Virus record (IMG/VR): IMGVR_UViG_3300025652_000089 | Span: 1-54,513 of that record | Direction: 5' to 3' (one strand) | DNA length: 54,513 bases | Source: a virus | Shown: one piece after another, positions 17,265 through 28,052 of the stretch | Layout: each line of letters begins with the position of its first letter | How positions within the stretch are numbered: position 1 is the stretch's first letter | Program-made: the position numbers and the translations under genes | The notes under the pieces: model-generated | Databases searched by the model: none | Told to the model about the DNA's origin: nothing | What the model saw: the letters and a program-made list of their open reading frames with translations, nothing else

Positions 17265-20132
17265 ATGGGTTATAGGAGTCAACCAACATCGGTTTCAGGT
17301 TTTAGAGATATTTCAGTGAAGGGTCCTTCATTGCAGGACAAAGCTGCGCTTGAATCTGTAAAGCGTGAAGCTGAACGAAAGAGATTAGCGGACATAAACA
17401 AGAAGCGTGAGGAAGCTAATTGGAGAATCGAGCAGGAGGAGTCATTGTATTCCGCTGATTTACAGGCTGGTATAAGAACTGCTGCCAACAAAACTAATGT
17501 TGACTACACATCACTCAATGACTCTATGAGTAACATGGTCAGTCAGTTATCTGCCGCAAGGATTAGGTTGAAGCAGTCTAGTGGACCATACGAGGAGATG
17601 GACCCAGAGGGTAATGTTGTGTTCAACACACAAACAGATAAGGCTTATATAAAGAGTGCCACAGACTTTATAAAGAACTCTGAGGCTAACTTTGGTTCTG
17701 TTGCATTCATACAGGAGGAGTTTAAGAAAATGCCTAGTGGTAACGGAGAGGGTGAGACAAGTAGAAAGTTTACCAGCCCATACCTAGGTTTATTAAACGC
17801 TGCGTCCAACCCAGCATCTGGTCAGGATGTTTCGGTGTCTTACGACATGGAGTACGACAACAAGTCTGGACACAGGATGGGTATCGTAATGAAGGGTGAG
17901 GCTGTAAGAAGGCTGAATGCAGAGATGGGTAACGAGGGTGATACATACACCATAAAGCCAGAGGAGGTCACAAACCTTATGATGGGTAACAACGACCCAG
18001 AGAACTTTGGATTGTTTTATCAGAACCCAAGCACGGTGTCGGAGCTTGAGAAGAAAGCACTTGCCAGTGGTGTAATAGGTAAAGATGGAGCTATTAACCC
18101 TGATTACATGATAAAGGTAAACGATGCAAAAAAAATAGTAAATGAGTTGACTGGCACGGAGCAAATGGCAACCGTGAGTCAGGTAAACTATCCCGTAATA
18201 AAACAAAACATGGCAGGGGCTATCAAGTCTAAGCTTATGACCACCCTGGATAAGGGAATGGTGTCAACAAGTGTACTTATAAACACATACGCAAAGCAAG
18301 ACGAGGACGGTAACTACTACTACGATACACCGAGAAAAGATGGAAATGGGAACATTATATACAAGGCAAACGGTAAGGTAGACTTTGGTAGCGTCAATGA
18401 GGATGGTGACACAAGAAATAGAGTATACCTTGGGGATGGTGAGATGGAGTTTGATATGAGTAGTGATAATGAATCTTTTGGTGGTCTTTCAGAGGATGAC
18501 TATGAAGCTGTCTATGGTCTTATAGAGAATGAGTTTATGAAGAGGTCTGGTGTTTATGACCCACAGGTGGTCAAGCCTTATGGTGATAAGATGACGGTGG
18601 AGAGAAAAACCGCAAGAAATAAAAAACCTAGCACAGGGAAGCAAACCGAAGGTTCTTTAAAAAGGGGACGAATTACAGGAACAATAAATGACTTTATAAG
18701 AAATGTTGAACTAGCCAAAAAAGAGAATGCGTTTAATCCAGAAACTCTTGATAAAACAAGGCTTGATAATGTTGCTGAATTAATTTCAGGTGTGTATGGT
18801 GGTGGTGAAGCTTCGTATGACGCAGAAAATAAACTGTTTATTGTAAAAAAGCCTGCTGTGTATGACGAGGACGGGATAGTGATTACAAAAGGAGAGACAA
18901 TATCTCTTGAATACGACCCATCAGCCCCTAACGCTTCGAATAGGTTAAGACAAAAACTTGAGTCAAGTTTAGGTACCACATCTAGGGGAGATGAAGAAAG
19001 AGTTACCATAGGAAAATCTTCACCTCAAGAGGTTAAGACAGAGAGAGAGAAAGAAGAAAGGAACAAAAGAAATAGATTTAAAAGTGCTTTTCCTAATTTA
19101 AGGGTTGGTGATGAGCCAGACGATGATATGGAGGACGAAGGAGAATTGGCTTCTATATTAGAAAAGAAATATCCTACTCTAGAAATAGAAGAACCTTGGG
19201 ACACCTCTGCTGAATCAATTAAAATAGGTGATGTATTAGTGTCAGATGCTTTGGGTAACTACAATCCAGAAGCTATTATGGACATTGTTTATGAACAGCT
19301 AAATAAGACTGAAACTAAGGATACTGAAGAAACAGTTGAGGCAACAGGAGCAATGGAGCAATTTAACCCACCACCACCTAAAAAAAAAGTAGAAACGGGA
19401 AATAATCAAACTGTTGTTCAAGAACCTGCTATTCAAGAACCTGTTGTTCAAGAACCTGTTGTTCAAGAAAAAGAACCTATTGCTCAAGTTGTTAAAAACA
19501 CTACAACAAATCCACCTAATACAAAATCAAATAAGGGGGAAGAAGAGCAGGAGTCTTTTCTTTTAAATGAGGAGGTAACAGGTGGTGGTAGAAAAGGTAA
19601 TGAGGTTGTACCTCTACCGCAATATGAAAACTCCAAAGCAGCTTATAATTATTTAAACAGTAAGACACAAGTAAAAATGGGTTCAGGTGGCGATGGAAGA
19701 GCAGCTGAATATGGAGACAGGAATAAAAAAATGGGTTTAAAAGTAGACATTGGTAATGATGTTTGGAGTGGATTATCTGATGCTCAACAACTTATGATTA
19801 GGGAGCAGCACTTTAATCTACCCTGGAATCCAAAAGTAGTAATGTTGATGACCGCTGGGTATATAGATAAAGCTGATAGAGGAGCCTATCATACAGGTAG
19901 AAACGGTAAAGATATAAATAAGGTCTGGGATAATGTTGATAAACAAGAACTGATTGGCAAATTAAAAGGTAAGGACCAAGAGCTGTTTAACGAATGGAGT
20001 GAGATTTATTCAAACTCAGAACCAAATGAAATAGGTTTTCAAAAACAATATAAAAGAAGGGTTGAAAATATAGCTAAAAGGTATAATTTAGATTTATCTC
20101 AAGATATGCTAGACACTTTTAAAACAAAATAA
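17265..20132 (+). CDS. Large internal virion protein (955 aa)
   Basis: Helical, charged protein with no recognised catalytic site. N-terminus (residues 20-70) is a Lys/Glu/Arg coiled coil. Residues about 715-745 contain a VQEP-type pentapeptide repeat in low-complexity linker, followed by a globular C-terminal domain (about 785-955) with RNKKMGLKVDIGNDVWSGL and HFNLPWNPKVVMLMTAGYID that I cannot assign; a cell-wall lytic role is possible but unsupported by catalytic residues. Base composition becomes AT-richer from about 18,600 onward. Likely packaged inside the head and ejected, by analogy with large cargo proteins of crAss-like and T7-like phages. Confidence 0.5.
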   Translation: MGYRSQPTSVSGFRDISVKGPSLQDKAALESVKREAERKRLADINKKREEANWRIEQEESLYSADLQAGIRTAANKTNVDYTSLNDSMSNMVSQLSAARIRLKQSSGPYEEMDPEGNVVFNTQTDKAYIKSATDFIKNSEANFGSVAFIQEEFKKMPSGNGEGETSRKFTSPYLGLLNAASNPASGQDVSVSYDMEYDNKSGHRMGIVMKGEAVRRLNAEMGNEGDTYTIKPEEVTNLMMGNNDPENFGLFYQNPSTVSELEKKALASGVIGKDGAINPDYMIKVNDAKKIVNELTGTEQMATVSQVNYPVIKQNMAGAIKSKLMTTLDKGMVSTSVLINTYAKQDEDGNYYYDTPRKDGNGNIIYKANGKVDFGSVNEDGDTRNRVYLGDGEMEFDMSSDNESFGGLSEDDYEAVYGLIENEFMKRSGVYDPQVVKPYGDKMTVERKTARNKKPSTGKQTEGSLKRGRITGTINDFIRNVELAKKENAFNPETLDKTRLDNVAELISGVYGGGEASYDAENKLFIVKKPAVYDEDGIVITKGETISLEYDPSAPNASNRLRQKLESSLGTTSRGDEERVTIGKSSPQEVKTEREKEERNKRNRFKSAFPNLRVGDEPDDDMEDEGELASILEKKYPTLEIEEPWDTSAESIKIGDVLVSDALGNYNPEAIMDIVYEQLNKTETKDTEETVEATGAMEQFNPPPPKKKVETGNNQTVVQEPAIQEPVVQEPVVQEKEPIAQVVKNTTTNPPNTKSNKGEEEQESFLLNEEVTGGGRKGNEVVPLPQYENSKAAYNYLNSKTQVKMGSGGDGRAAEYGDRNKKMGLKVDIGNDVWSGLSDAQQLMIREQHFNLPWNPKVVMLMTAGYIDKADRGAYHTGRNGKDINKVWDNVDKQELIGKLKGKDQELFNEWSEIYSNSEPNEIGFQKQYKRRVENIAKRYNLDLSQDMLDTFKTK

Positions 20133-20142
20133 GAATAATCAT

Positions 20143-23100
20143 ATGAACGAAGAAGCATTTAATACCATGTATGATTTAGCCAAGAGAGAGGGCTACAATG
20201 GACTTATTGAGGATTTTAAATTCCTTTTAGATACGAACGATAATGCTTTAAATACTATGTTCGAGCTGTCTAAAAAAGAGGGTTACAATGGACTTATTGA
20301 GGATTTTAAATTCCTTATGGGGACTCAAGGCAGTGGAGGTGCTTCTGAGGGTTTTACCGAAGGTTCTGTAGAGCAACAAGAGCAGCCTACAGAGCCTTTA
20401 GAGAAGCCTATGCGTCTTCAGTATGAAGCTAATAACCCAGAATTACTTGATATTGCTACATCCTCTTACGATGTAGATGTAAACGAAAATAATAAGGAAG
20501 CTGCCAGTAAGTTTTCTTGGGATGACGGAACTCCTAAACCAACAGAAGTTACAACAGCTCAACAAGAACAAGATATTTCACCTCGTTACACGCCCCGTTT
20601 ACCTGAATTTGTTATTGATTATTCATCTTACAATGTAGAGCAACTAGATAGTGCTTTAACTGATATTGGAAAAAGAGAAGAATACACAAACTTTATTCTT
20701 TCCACTCATGGGTTAACTCAACCACAAAGAACCGAAGCTAAAAAACAAAAGGAGGAACTTAAAAACGAACTAGCTGTAGCCAAAGCATACAAAGCCACGA
20801 AGTCGAGTGATTTTTCTATGGTAGATGAATTTATAGAAGCTATTGGTTATGTTGGGCCTAACACAGCAACGGGGAAAGAACTTACGTCAGAATGGGATAA
20901 ATACTCAAAAAGTTTAAACGAAGCAATTGACCCTTTAATTAACGAACTTGATATTGATAATCTAACTGAGATAGATTACAATGGAACAGAAAGAGCTGAT
21001 GTAGAAAAAGTGAGTCAAAAAGCTAAGGAAATATCTGAAAAGATAGCTCCTGGAGAAGAAAAAGTTTTTGATTTAGTTTATGCTAAACTTTTAAATTCTG
21101 GCGAGACAAACTTTCAAAAAAAACAAATAAATAAAAAAGCTGAGGACAGCGAAGTTATTAATAAGTTTCAGGAAGAACAATATAAAAACTTTGTAGCTAC
21201 AAACGAAACGGCTCAAGATTATAAGTCTAAAGCAGAAGCCTCTTTTGCAAAGATAAATAACATACGTCAAGAAAAATTAAACACATCGGTATTACAATAC
21301 AACCAAGATGTAAATTCTTTTAAAGCAAATCTTCAATCTCAAATTAATCAAGGTACCTTAACAGCTGAGAAGGCTAATTCTCTTCTTGACGAATACAACG
21401 AAGAAAGGTTCAACGAACTTACAATGTATGAGGATGAGTTGATAGCTGATGACCAATCTACTGTGGATGGAATTAATGATTTTTTTGGTGAAAAAATAGC
21501 TAAAATTTATAAGGAATTTTTGAGTACAAGTGACCTGTCTGATGAGGAAAGGGCAATGTTAGAAGAAGAGTATAATAGAATTTATGAAGAGGTAGAAAAA
21601 GAAGAGTATGATAGACTTAAAAATCAAGAACAGTTAGATTTTTTTAATTATGGTCCATTTGTCGGTGGTGCTTCACTTTTTGGAAAAGAATGGCTCCCTG
21701 GTGTAGCTAGATTTGTTTCATCAAGCGGTACTTTCTTTGGTTCTCAAGATTTAGTTGAGATTGGGGATGAAATGATGACATCATTTAGCGTAGCTAGGGA
21801 GCCAATGGAGAATTTTAGTGACTTAGCTGATGTGCCAAAAGTTATTAAAAGTGTTGGTAGGTTAGCTGGTTCTGCCACCAGTTCTATATTAGTTGGTACT
21901 GGTGTTGGTATTTCGATGGCTGCTACTGGGGGAGTTGGAACTTTAACTGGTTTAGGACTAATTGCTACTGCTGGATTTTTTACTGAGAGTTTAGACATGT
22001 CTCAAACAATGAAGCGAGATGTACTAAAACAAACTGGTGATTTATTTAAGTCAGAACAAGCAGCAGGTGCTGTATTTCAGGCTCAATTAGGTAACTGGTG
22101 GACATACTTAGGTGATGGTCTACCTTTCGTTGGCAAAGCGTTGAGATTCATACCGTCATCAATTGCTCGTGTTTCATTAATTGGTGCTGAAGGTGTTGCA
22201 ACCGAACAAGTGCAAGAAACATTTCAAACAGCACAAGAGCAGAAAATAATGGAAACTGTTATGTCTGATGAAAAAATATCAGCTGAAGGTTATAGCGAAT
22301 TAATAACTCCAGAGTTAATGAAATCTACTTTTTTAGAAGTAGGGCCAGGTTCATTACTTCTTAGTGGTGGGGGTAGGACTATTACTGAGCTTAGAATGAA
22401 TGGTCAAGCGAATCAAATAGTAAGGGAATTAATAGACAACGCAGCGTTAAACGGAGTAGATGAAAACAAATCTTTCATCAAGCAGAAGATATTTAGTTCC
22501 ATGAATAGACATGGAAAGCATTTTACTAATTCTTGGTTAGCAACCCTGCAAAAAGGTGGTGCTATGACAAAGGAAGAGCTGGCTGAGTTATATACATACT
22601 CAAAAACAGCTGAGGGGTTTGTTAGAAACATTAAGAACACTAAGTTAACTAAAGACCAGGCTAATACATACTTTGGACTATCTCATAGGGCTAACGAATT
22701 ATTTGACCAAGCTGAAGCCATAACTGACGACAAAGTACTAAAGTCTTCACTTAATGAAGAGGCTAATAAACTAAAAAAGAATGCTCAAGAATTTTTATCA
22801 GACCCAGAAACAGGTGGTTCATTTGTAACTGTAAAAATTGGTTCGAACCCAGCTGTAGTTTTAACAGAATCGGAGGCTATTGAGTTGGTTGAGAAAAACC
22901 CATACATGGCATCAAAAGATGTTGACATAACAATAAATGCTAGAAATGCTGAAGAGTTTACCGCTGTATTTAATGGCTTGTTAGCTAACGCAGGAAAAAC
23001 TCCTGAACAGGTTACTAGAGAGTCTAAAACAAATGAAGTATTTGATAAAAGAATAGAAAAATTAACCGAATCCTTTGATAAAGCTATTGCTGTTGCAGAA

Positions 23101-26100
23101 AAAAAATACACAACAACCAAAAGAGCTGATGAGTTAAGAATAGAGAAAGAAAAAGCTATTCAAGATTTAGAAGAGAAGAGAAATAAAAGTTTAGAAAAAA
23201 TAAAAACTTCTGTTGACAAACAATCAAGTGTTAAAGCAGAAGAAACTACAACAGAAGAAAATGCTGAAGAAGACATTTTTGATGATGAAATTCTTGATGA
23301 TGAAATATCATCTCTTGAAGATGACATAAAAGTAGAAGAAGTCTCACAAGAGGGTCCACAAGTAGAGGGTAAAGGGATAATATCCGACAAGGGTAAAAAA
23401 TATGAAGTTCAATCTATAGACACCAAAAAGGACGGTAGTAAGGTAGTTAAGGCTAAAGAGGTAATAGAAGTTACCGAGGATAATATTGAGTATTTACAAA
23501 GCAAAAGAAAAGCCCCACTTAAAGTAGGAGATAAAGTATACGGTACTATAAAGAGGTATGTAGGACAAGAGGCAGAAGTAATTGCAAAAGACAATGAATT
23601 AAGTAAAGGCGAAATAAAAGAACCTACACCTAAACCTGCGAAAAGAAAGTTTAAAGGTAGAGCCACCCCCCCAACACCTAAAGTTGAGCCAACCACTACA
23701 TCTTCTAAAGTAAGGCTTGATGTCAAAGAACGAACAGAAGAAGACATTGAATCAGAGCTTAATGAGGAGATTGCAAAGATTGAAGCAGAGGCTATAGAAT
23801 TTGAACAGATGGTTGTAGATGAACTATCTAAGTCATCACCTAATAGAGACATGGTCCAGGTTGGTGAAAATCTGTATCAAGTTACTAAAAAACCTGATGG
23901 GACTTACACTGTATCTAAAATGAGGACTGGGCCTGAAGGTAGGCTTGTGGGATTACGTCAAGATTCTAAAGAAAAATCTGATGCAATTGCTGAGTTTGAA
24001 AGAGTAAAGAGAAGTGTTGAAGAAAAAGCATTGTCAGAAGCTGAAAAATTAGTTGAAAAAAACAAAAAAGAATCAGAGGATAAGATTTTAAAGTTTCTAA
24101 ATCAAGCTATTGAGGACACTTCTTCTGGTAAGTTAAGAGGACAACTCAATGATGTAACAATAGTATTAGGCACTACAGCAGCAAATGCAGCATTGAGAGG
24201 TGTTAGAGCAGCGTATAAAGCTGGGTTGTCATTATCTAACGCAATTAAATTGCAGTACGAGAAACTTCAAAACACAGGTGTTACTGAATTACAGTTTAAA
24301 AAGTTTGTACTAGATTCAATAAAGGAAAGCAAGGGTAAGATAAATAGTAACATAAAAGAAAAACCTTCACCGAAACCTACCCCAAAAGTTACTCCGAAAG
24401 CTACTCCAGAGATTAGCCAAGAGTCTTCACTTGTCAGACCAACAAGCGGAGATATACAAAGATTAAAAGATACCATATCTAAACTTACTGATGACAATAA
24501 GGCTAGAGAGATAGTCGCTAAAGGACTAAGGGAATTGTTGAAAAACTCTAAGCTAAATAAATTCTCAAAAAGAACTATAAACAAAACTATTACAAGTTTA
24601 AAGAACGCTAAAGTCAGTAACATGCAGGCAATGTTAGACAAGGTGGACAACGCTATAGCTGAGGACGAAAAAAGGGTTGAAAGAGAAAAGTCTTTAAAGA
24701 ATAGAGCTAAAGCAATAAAAAATATATCCAATATAGGTTCTCTAAAAGAGTTACAAGGTTCTTTTACTCAAATGATAAGGATAGACCCAACAGAGTTATC
24801 TAAAAAATCATCGGAGCTTTACGATAGTGTTATTAATGATATAATAAACATAAACAAAAAGAATGTAGATAAAACATCTAGAGCTAATTTTAAGGCAAAA
24901 ATAGATAAGGTTTTGGAATTATATGCTCAAGAACAAAAAATAGCAGAAGATGTAAAAGAGCGTATAGAAAACAAGATAAACCCTAAGAAAACTATAAGTG
25001 CAAACTTAAAGAAGTTCCTGAAAGATGGTTTGATATCAAAGAAAGAGTATGAAATCATAAGTATACATAGAAACATACTAGAGGAAACGACAGTAGTAGA
25101 AACTCTTGAAAATGAAACGGAAGAAGATTTAAAGAAGCGAGCAGAAGAAGCTCTTGCTGAAAAACGCGAAGCCATAGAACTTAGGTTTCTTGAGCTGTCT
25201 GCCTTACCACAATTCTCATTCGGTAGTGATGGGTCTGTAGCTAGGTTTAACTTAACACCAGATGAGAGGAAATATGTAAAGGAGGCAGGTAATTTAACAT
25301 TAAGAGATATCGAACAATTAAATCTTAGGGATGCTGCGTCTATTCTTTTAGGGATAGAGGCTATGAAGTTTGGGTTTGTAACTCCTAAGTTGGTTAGTGG
25401 AATAATAAAAGTTCGTGGAAACAAACAGCAAATGTCTGTGCCTATAAACGAGATAAAGTCATCTGGATTTATAGATAAAATAACTAGCAGGATTTCTGCG
25501 GCTTTTAAAAATTTATTTATTAAAAGTAAGGCAGATAAAAAAACAGCTATAGGTAGAAGACTTCGTAGGGTTCCAATGAAAAACATAAATCAGGTACTTA
25601 AGGTTGTTGAAGAAAAAGAAAATAAAGGAGCGAATGATTTTAAATCAACTAATGTTTACACTTCTTTATTTAAGCCTAGCTCTAATAAAATATCAGAATT
25701 AGATAATCATTTACAAAGGGATAAAGTGAAATTTCAGACAGCTTTATCACTGTTATCTAGAAATCAAAACGAAAGATTTAGACAGAGTGCTTTAATACAA
25801 CTGTATATGACGCAAAGGGAGTATGACAGTAACGATGGTAATGTTGAGGTTAATCAAGCAATGGCTTGGGCTAAAGAAACAATTAAGAATCTACCTGAAA
25901 TATACGGTGAGACAGAACAATCGGTGTTAGAAAGTTTAATAAACAATAAAAAGTACACAACTAAAGGAAAGGATGGAGTGCAAATTGACGCTGCAAAAAT
26001 TTTTGAAAGTCTTACTAATAAAGAGAAAAAATATATATCAATATTAGATGAAGTATATGATAAATTAGGCCCTATGGCTGAGGCTGACGCAATGGTTCAA

Positions 26101-27912
26101 GGAATGACATATATAAACCGAGAAAACTATGTTCACCTGCCAAAGATAAAGGTAAGGGATTCAAAAACTGGTTTTGAAGAAGACCTTGATAGTCTTTACA
26201 ACAGATTTACAAATCCATCTGTAAAAAATAAAGCGGCATCACCTCGTACTGGAAAGGTTCATTCTATTTCCTTTGACCCGATAGCAAATGCAGCAGCTGC
26301 GTCTAGAAAAATTGGTACTGGATATTACATGTATCCAGCTGTGAAGTCTACTAGAGTTGCATTTTCTGGATTAAAGAATAGAGCCGAAACAAAGTTTGAA
26401 AAAGAATTAGTTACTGAATTGGAATCAATATACGACTTAATGTTAAGGAGTCAATTTCAGAGTTTAAAAAATAACGGAAGCCCTATTGTTGATTTTTTAC
26501 TGAAAGCTGGATATTTATCTCAGTTAGGTGGGGTTGTAAAGGCTGGTTCTGAACTTACGACAAACACAACTCACGCATTAATGAATAATGGTGCATCTTT
26601 TTCTCAAGGTGTCTCGACTATTAGCTCTGTAGATGCAGAGACAATGGACAAGGCTATTCAAAACTTACCAACAACTCAAATGTCCAGGGTTACTAGAAGT
26701 GCTATGTATCAATCACAAAATATTGAGGCTGGTCTTTTACAAGAGGCTCAATCATTTAAGAGTGTGGAAATGAAGGGAGAACTGGGAGCAGCATTAATGA
26801 CTGTCGCAGATTTCGCTAAAATACCATTTAAAAAGGCAATAAAATTTAACGAATCACTTATAACAAAACCTGACGAATTAGTGATAAGACCATTACTTGT
26901 AGGGGTTGTTCAAAGTAAGTTTAATGAAATTACGGGTCAAAAATTAAATTGGGATAGCATGGCAAATGACGAAGCATACAGAAGTAAGTTTTCAGAAGCT
27001 ATAAATAAAGCAACTGAAGCTGCTGATACAGCTGTAATAGATACGTCTGCCTCCACTAATATTTTTGATAGTATTCCAGCAAACATGAAAGACCCAGATG
27101 CAAATGCATGGATAACAGCATTTCAAGTTGCCGATAGGTATATGAGTAATTTTAGGGTTTTTGAATATTATTCAGCTGTAAAAGGTATACAAAACTTATT
27201 TGGTAAAGGAGAAATAACAAAAGGTCAGGCTGTTATGCTTTTGACATCTACAGTGGCTCGTATGGCTATGTACAGACTTATCATAGACTCAACTTTTGGT
27301 TTGTTATTTACGGCACTAGGGATAGATGATGAAGATGATGAAATTGATGAAACAGACGTAACTAAAAACGTATTGGGAGCTGTAGTAACTTTAGCTTTTG
27401 GAAGAAATCTTGGTAATGTTTCTACTTCTATTGTAAATGCGGCTGTAGAATATGTTAATAAAGAACTTGGTGAAGGAATAACGTACGAGGGAGAATATAA
27501 TCCGTATGATGGTATTGTTTTTAACAAGTTTGGAGGACTTAGCAAATCAACCGACCCAGCAGTTGATTTTGTTATAGCAAATACAGGTCCATTTTCGAAT
27601 ATAGTAAAAACTAATTTTCGCGCTATAAGTCTTATGAGTAGAGCCATTAACAATAGCACAAAAGAGTCTAGAGATAAAAACTTAAACGAACTTCTAACAA
27701 AAACACCCATTGATTTTGCTGGGTCGTTGGCTATTATTCCATCAGGTAAGACTATAAAAAGAGTGATGAATAAATACTATCACCCTAAGGAAAAGGAAAA
27801 AAAGGAAAAGGAAAAAAAGGAAAAAGGTAGAGATACTGGTAGAACGGTAAATCAATCCTCTAGGAGTTCCTCAACTCGTAGAACAGTACCCACAAGTAAT
27901 CGAACTAGATAA
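20143..27912 (+). CDS. Giant internal virion protein (2,589 aa)
   Basis: The longest gene of the window and the last of the plus-strand morphogenesis operon. It begins with two tandem copies of a 30-residue unit (FNTMYDLAKREGYNGLIEDF and LNTMFELSKKEGYNGLIEDF). Residues about 568-612 are a Gly/Ala/Val/Leu-rich hydrophobic stretch (SSILVGTGVGISMAATGG) that could insert in a membrane. Long Lys/Glu coiled coils fill about 870-1,650. A second apolar stretch lies near 2,370-2,400, and the tail is a basic KEKEKK / Arg-Ser-Thr-rich run. I looked for the D-x-D-G-D signature of virion RNA polymerases and did not find it. Probably an ejected cargo protein that helps DNA entry. Confidence 0.55.
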   Translation: MNEEAFNTMYDLAKREGYNGLIEDFKFLLDTNDNALNTMFELSKKEGYNGLIEDFKFLMGTQGSGGASEGFTEGSVEQQEQPTEPLEKPMRLQYEANNPELLDIATSSYDVDVNENNKEAASKFSWDDGTPKPTEVTTAQQEQDISPRYTPRLPEFVIDYSSYNVEQLDSALTDIGKREEYTNFILSTHGLTQPQRTEAKKQKEELKNELAVAKAYKATKSSDFSMVDEFIEAIGYVGPNTATGKELTSEWDKYSKSLNEAIDPLINELDIDNLTEIDYNGTERADVEKVSQKAKEISEKIAPGEEKVFDLVYAKLLNSGETNFQKKQINKKAEDSEVINKFQEEQYKNFVATNETAQDYKSKAEASFAKINNIRQEKLNTSVLQYNQDVNSFKANLQSQINQGTLTAEKANSLLDEYNEERFNELTMYEDELIADDQSTVDGINDFFGEKIAKIYKEFLSTSDLSDEERAMLEEEYNRIYEEVEKEEYDRLKNQEQLDFFNYGPFVGGASLFGKEWLPGVARFVSSSGTFFGSQDLVEIGDEMMTSFSVAREPMENFSDLADVPKVIKSVGRLAGSATSSILVGTGVGISMAATGGVGTLTGLGLIATAGFFTESLDMSQTMKRDVLKQTGDLFKSEQAAGAVFQAQLGNWWTYLGDGLPFVGKALRFIPSSIARVSLIGAEGVATEQVQETFQTAQEQKIMETVMSDEKISAEGYSELITPELMKSTFLEVGPGSLLLSGGGRTITELRMNGQANQIVRELIDNAALNGVDENKSFIKQKIFSSMNRHGKHFTNSWLATLQKGGAMTKEELAELYTYSKTAEGFVRNIKNTKLTKDQANTYFGLSHRANELFDQAEAITDDKVLKSSLNEEANKLKKNAQEFLSDPETGGSFVTVKIGSNPAVVLTESEAIELVEKNPYMASKDVDITINARNAEEFTAVFNGLLANAGKTPEQVTRESKTNEVFDKRIEKLTESFDKAIAVAEKKYTTTKRADELRIEKEKAIQDLEEKRNKSLEKIKTSVDKQSSVKAEETTTEENAEEDIFDDEILDDEISSLEDDIKVEEVSQEGPQVEGKGIISDKGKKYEVQSIDTKKDGSKVVKAKEVIEVTEDNIEYLQSKRKAPLKVGDKVYGTIKRYVGQEAEVIAKDNELSKGEIKEPTPKPAKRKFKGRATPPTPKVEPTTTSSKVRLDVKERTEEDIESELNEEIAKIEAEAIEFEQMVVDELSKSSPNRDMVQVGENLYQVTKKPDGTYTVSKMRTGPEGRLVGLRQDSKEKSDAIAEFERVKRSVEEKALSEAEKLVEKNKKESEDKILKFLNQAIEDTSSGKLRGQLNDVTIVLGTTAANAALRGVRAAYKAGLSLSNAIKLQYEKLQNTGVTELQFKKFVLDSIKESKGKINSNIKEKPSPKPTPKVTPKATPEISQESSLVRPTSGDIQRLKDTISKLTDDNKAREIVAKGLRELLKNSKLNKFSKRTINKTITSLKNAKVSNMQAMLDKVDNAIAEDEKRVEREKSLKNRAKAIKNISNIGSLKELQGSFTQMIRIDPTELSKKSSELYDSVINDIININKKNVDKTSRANFKAKIDKVLELYAQEQKIAEDVKERIENKINPKKTISANLKKFLKDGLISKKEYEIISIHRNILEETTVVETLENETEEDLKKRAEEALAEKREAIELRFLELSALPQFSFGSDGSVARFNLTPDERKYVKEAGNLTLRDIEQLNLRDAASILLGIEAMKFGFVTPKLVSGIIKVRGNKQQMSVPINEIKSSGFIDKITSRISAAFKNLFIKSKADKKTAIGRRLRRVPMKNINQVLKVVEEKENKGANDFKSTNVYTSLFKPSSNKISELDNHLQRDKVKFQTALSLLSRNQNERFRQSALIQLYMTQREYDSNDGNVEVNQAMAWAKETIKNLPEIYGETEQSVLESLINNKKYTTKGKDGVQIDAAKIFESLTNKEKKYISILDEVYDKLGPMAEADAMVQGMTYINRENYVHLPKIKVRDSKTGFEEDLDSLYNRFTNPSVKNKAASPRTGKVHSISFDPIANAAAASRKIGTGYYMYPAVKSTRVAFSGLKNRAETKFEKELVTELESIYDLMLRSQFQSLKNNGSPIVDFLLKAGYLSQLGGVVKAGSELTTNTTHALMNNGASFSQGVSTISSVDAETMDKAIQNLPTTQMSRVTRSAMYQSQNIEAGLLQEAQSFKSVEMKGELGAALMTVADFAKIPFKKAIKFNESLITKPDELVIRPLLVGVVQSKFNEITGQKLNWDSMANDEAYRSKFSEAINKATEAADTAVIDTSASTNIFDSIPANMKDPDANAWITAFQVADRYMSNFRVFEYYSAVKGIQNLFGKGEITKGQAVMLLTSTVARMAMYRLIIDSTFGLLFTALGIDDEDDEIDETDVTKNVLGAVVTLAFGRNLGNVSTSIVNAAVEYVNKELGEGITYEGEYNPYDGIVFNKFGGLSKSTDPAVDFVIANTGPFSNIVKTNFRAISLMSRAINNSTKESRDKNLNELLTKTPIDFAGSLAIIPSGKTIKRVMNKYYHPKEKEKKEKEKKEKGRDTGRTVNQSSRSSSTRRTVPTSNRTR
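20191..20316 (+). repeat. 36-bp near-perfect direct repeat at gene start
   Basis: Bases 20,191-20,226 and 20,281-20,316 match at 35 of 36 positions (one C/T change) and encode GYNGLIEDFKFL twice. The flanking codons are less alike, so the 36-bp core is either recently converted or under selection. It creates the tandem N-terminal unit of the giant internal virion protein. Confidence 0.9.
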
Positions 27913-27914
27913 AA

Positions 27915-27954
27915 AAAGGGGGTGTCTTATGATATGAACATAACACCCCCCTTT
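27915..27954. terminator. Convergent terminator between the two arms
   Basis: Stem AAAGGGGGTG against CACCCCCCTTT, extended by TTATG/CATAA around a short loop. It starts 3 bases after the giant virion gene stop. The minus strand gains a run of seven T after the stem, so it is the better terminator for the nrd operon; in the plus direction only TTT follows. It ends both converging transcription units. Confidence 0.9.
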
Positions 27955-28030
27955 AAACCAATTCACCAAAATCAATACACAAATATACACATATATATTA
28001 CATAATACATATGCGTATAGCATAATTATC

Positions 28031-28046
28031 GGGTATTTAAATACCC
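28031..28046. promoter_or_regulatory. GGGTATT palindrome, copy 1
   Basis: Perfect 16-bp palindrome GGGTATTTAAATACCC just after the nrdA stop. It is flanked by C on the left and ACT on the right, the reverse orientation to the other four copies (43,691; 46,560; 48,077; 48,883). Role unknown: operator or RNA hairpin. Confidence 0.6.
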
Positions 28047-28052
28047 ACTAAA

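Noticed and set aside
24267-25586. Long minus-strand ORFs inside the giant virion gene
   Set aside because: They are Ser/Leu/Phe-rich shadow frames of an AT-rich, Lys/Glu-rich coding strand, with no recognisable protein pattern.
20143-27912. Virion RNA polymerase in the giant protein, as in crAss-like phages
   Set aside because: No D-x-D-G-D or other polymerase motif was found; large coiled-coil cargo protein fits better.
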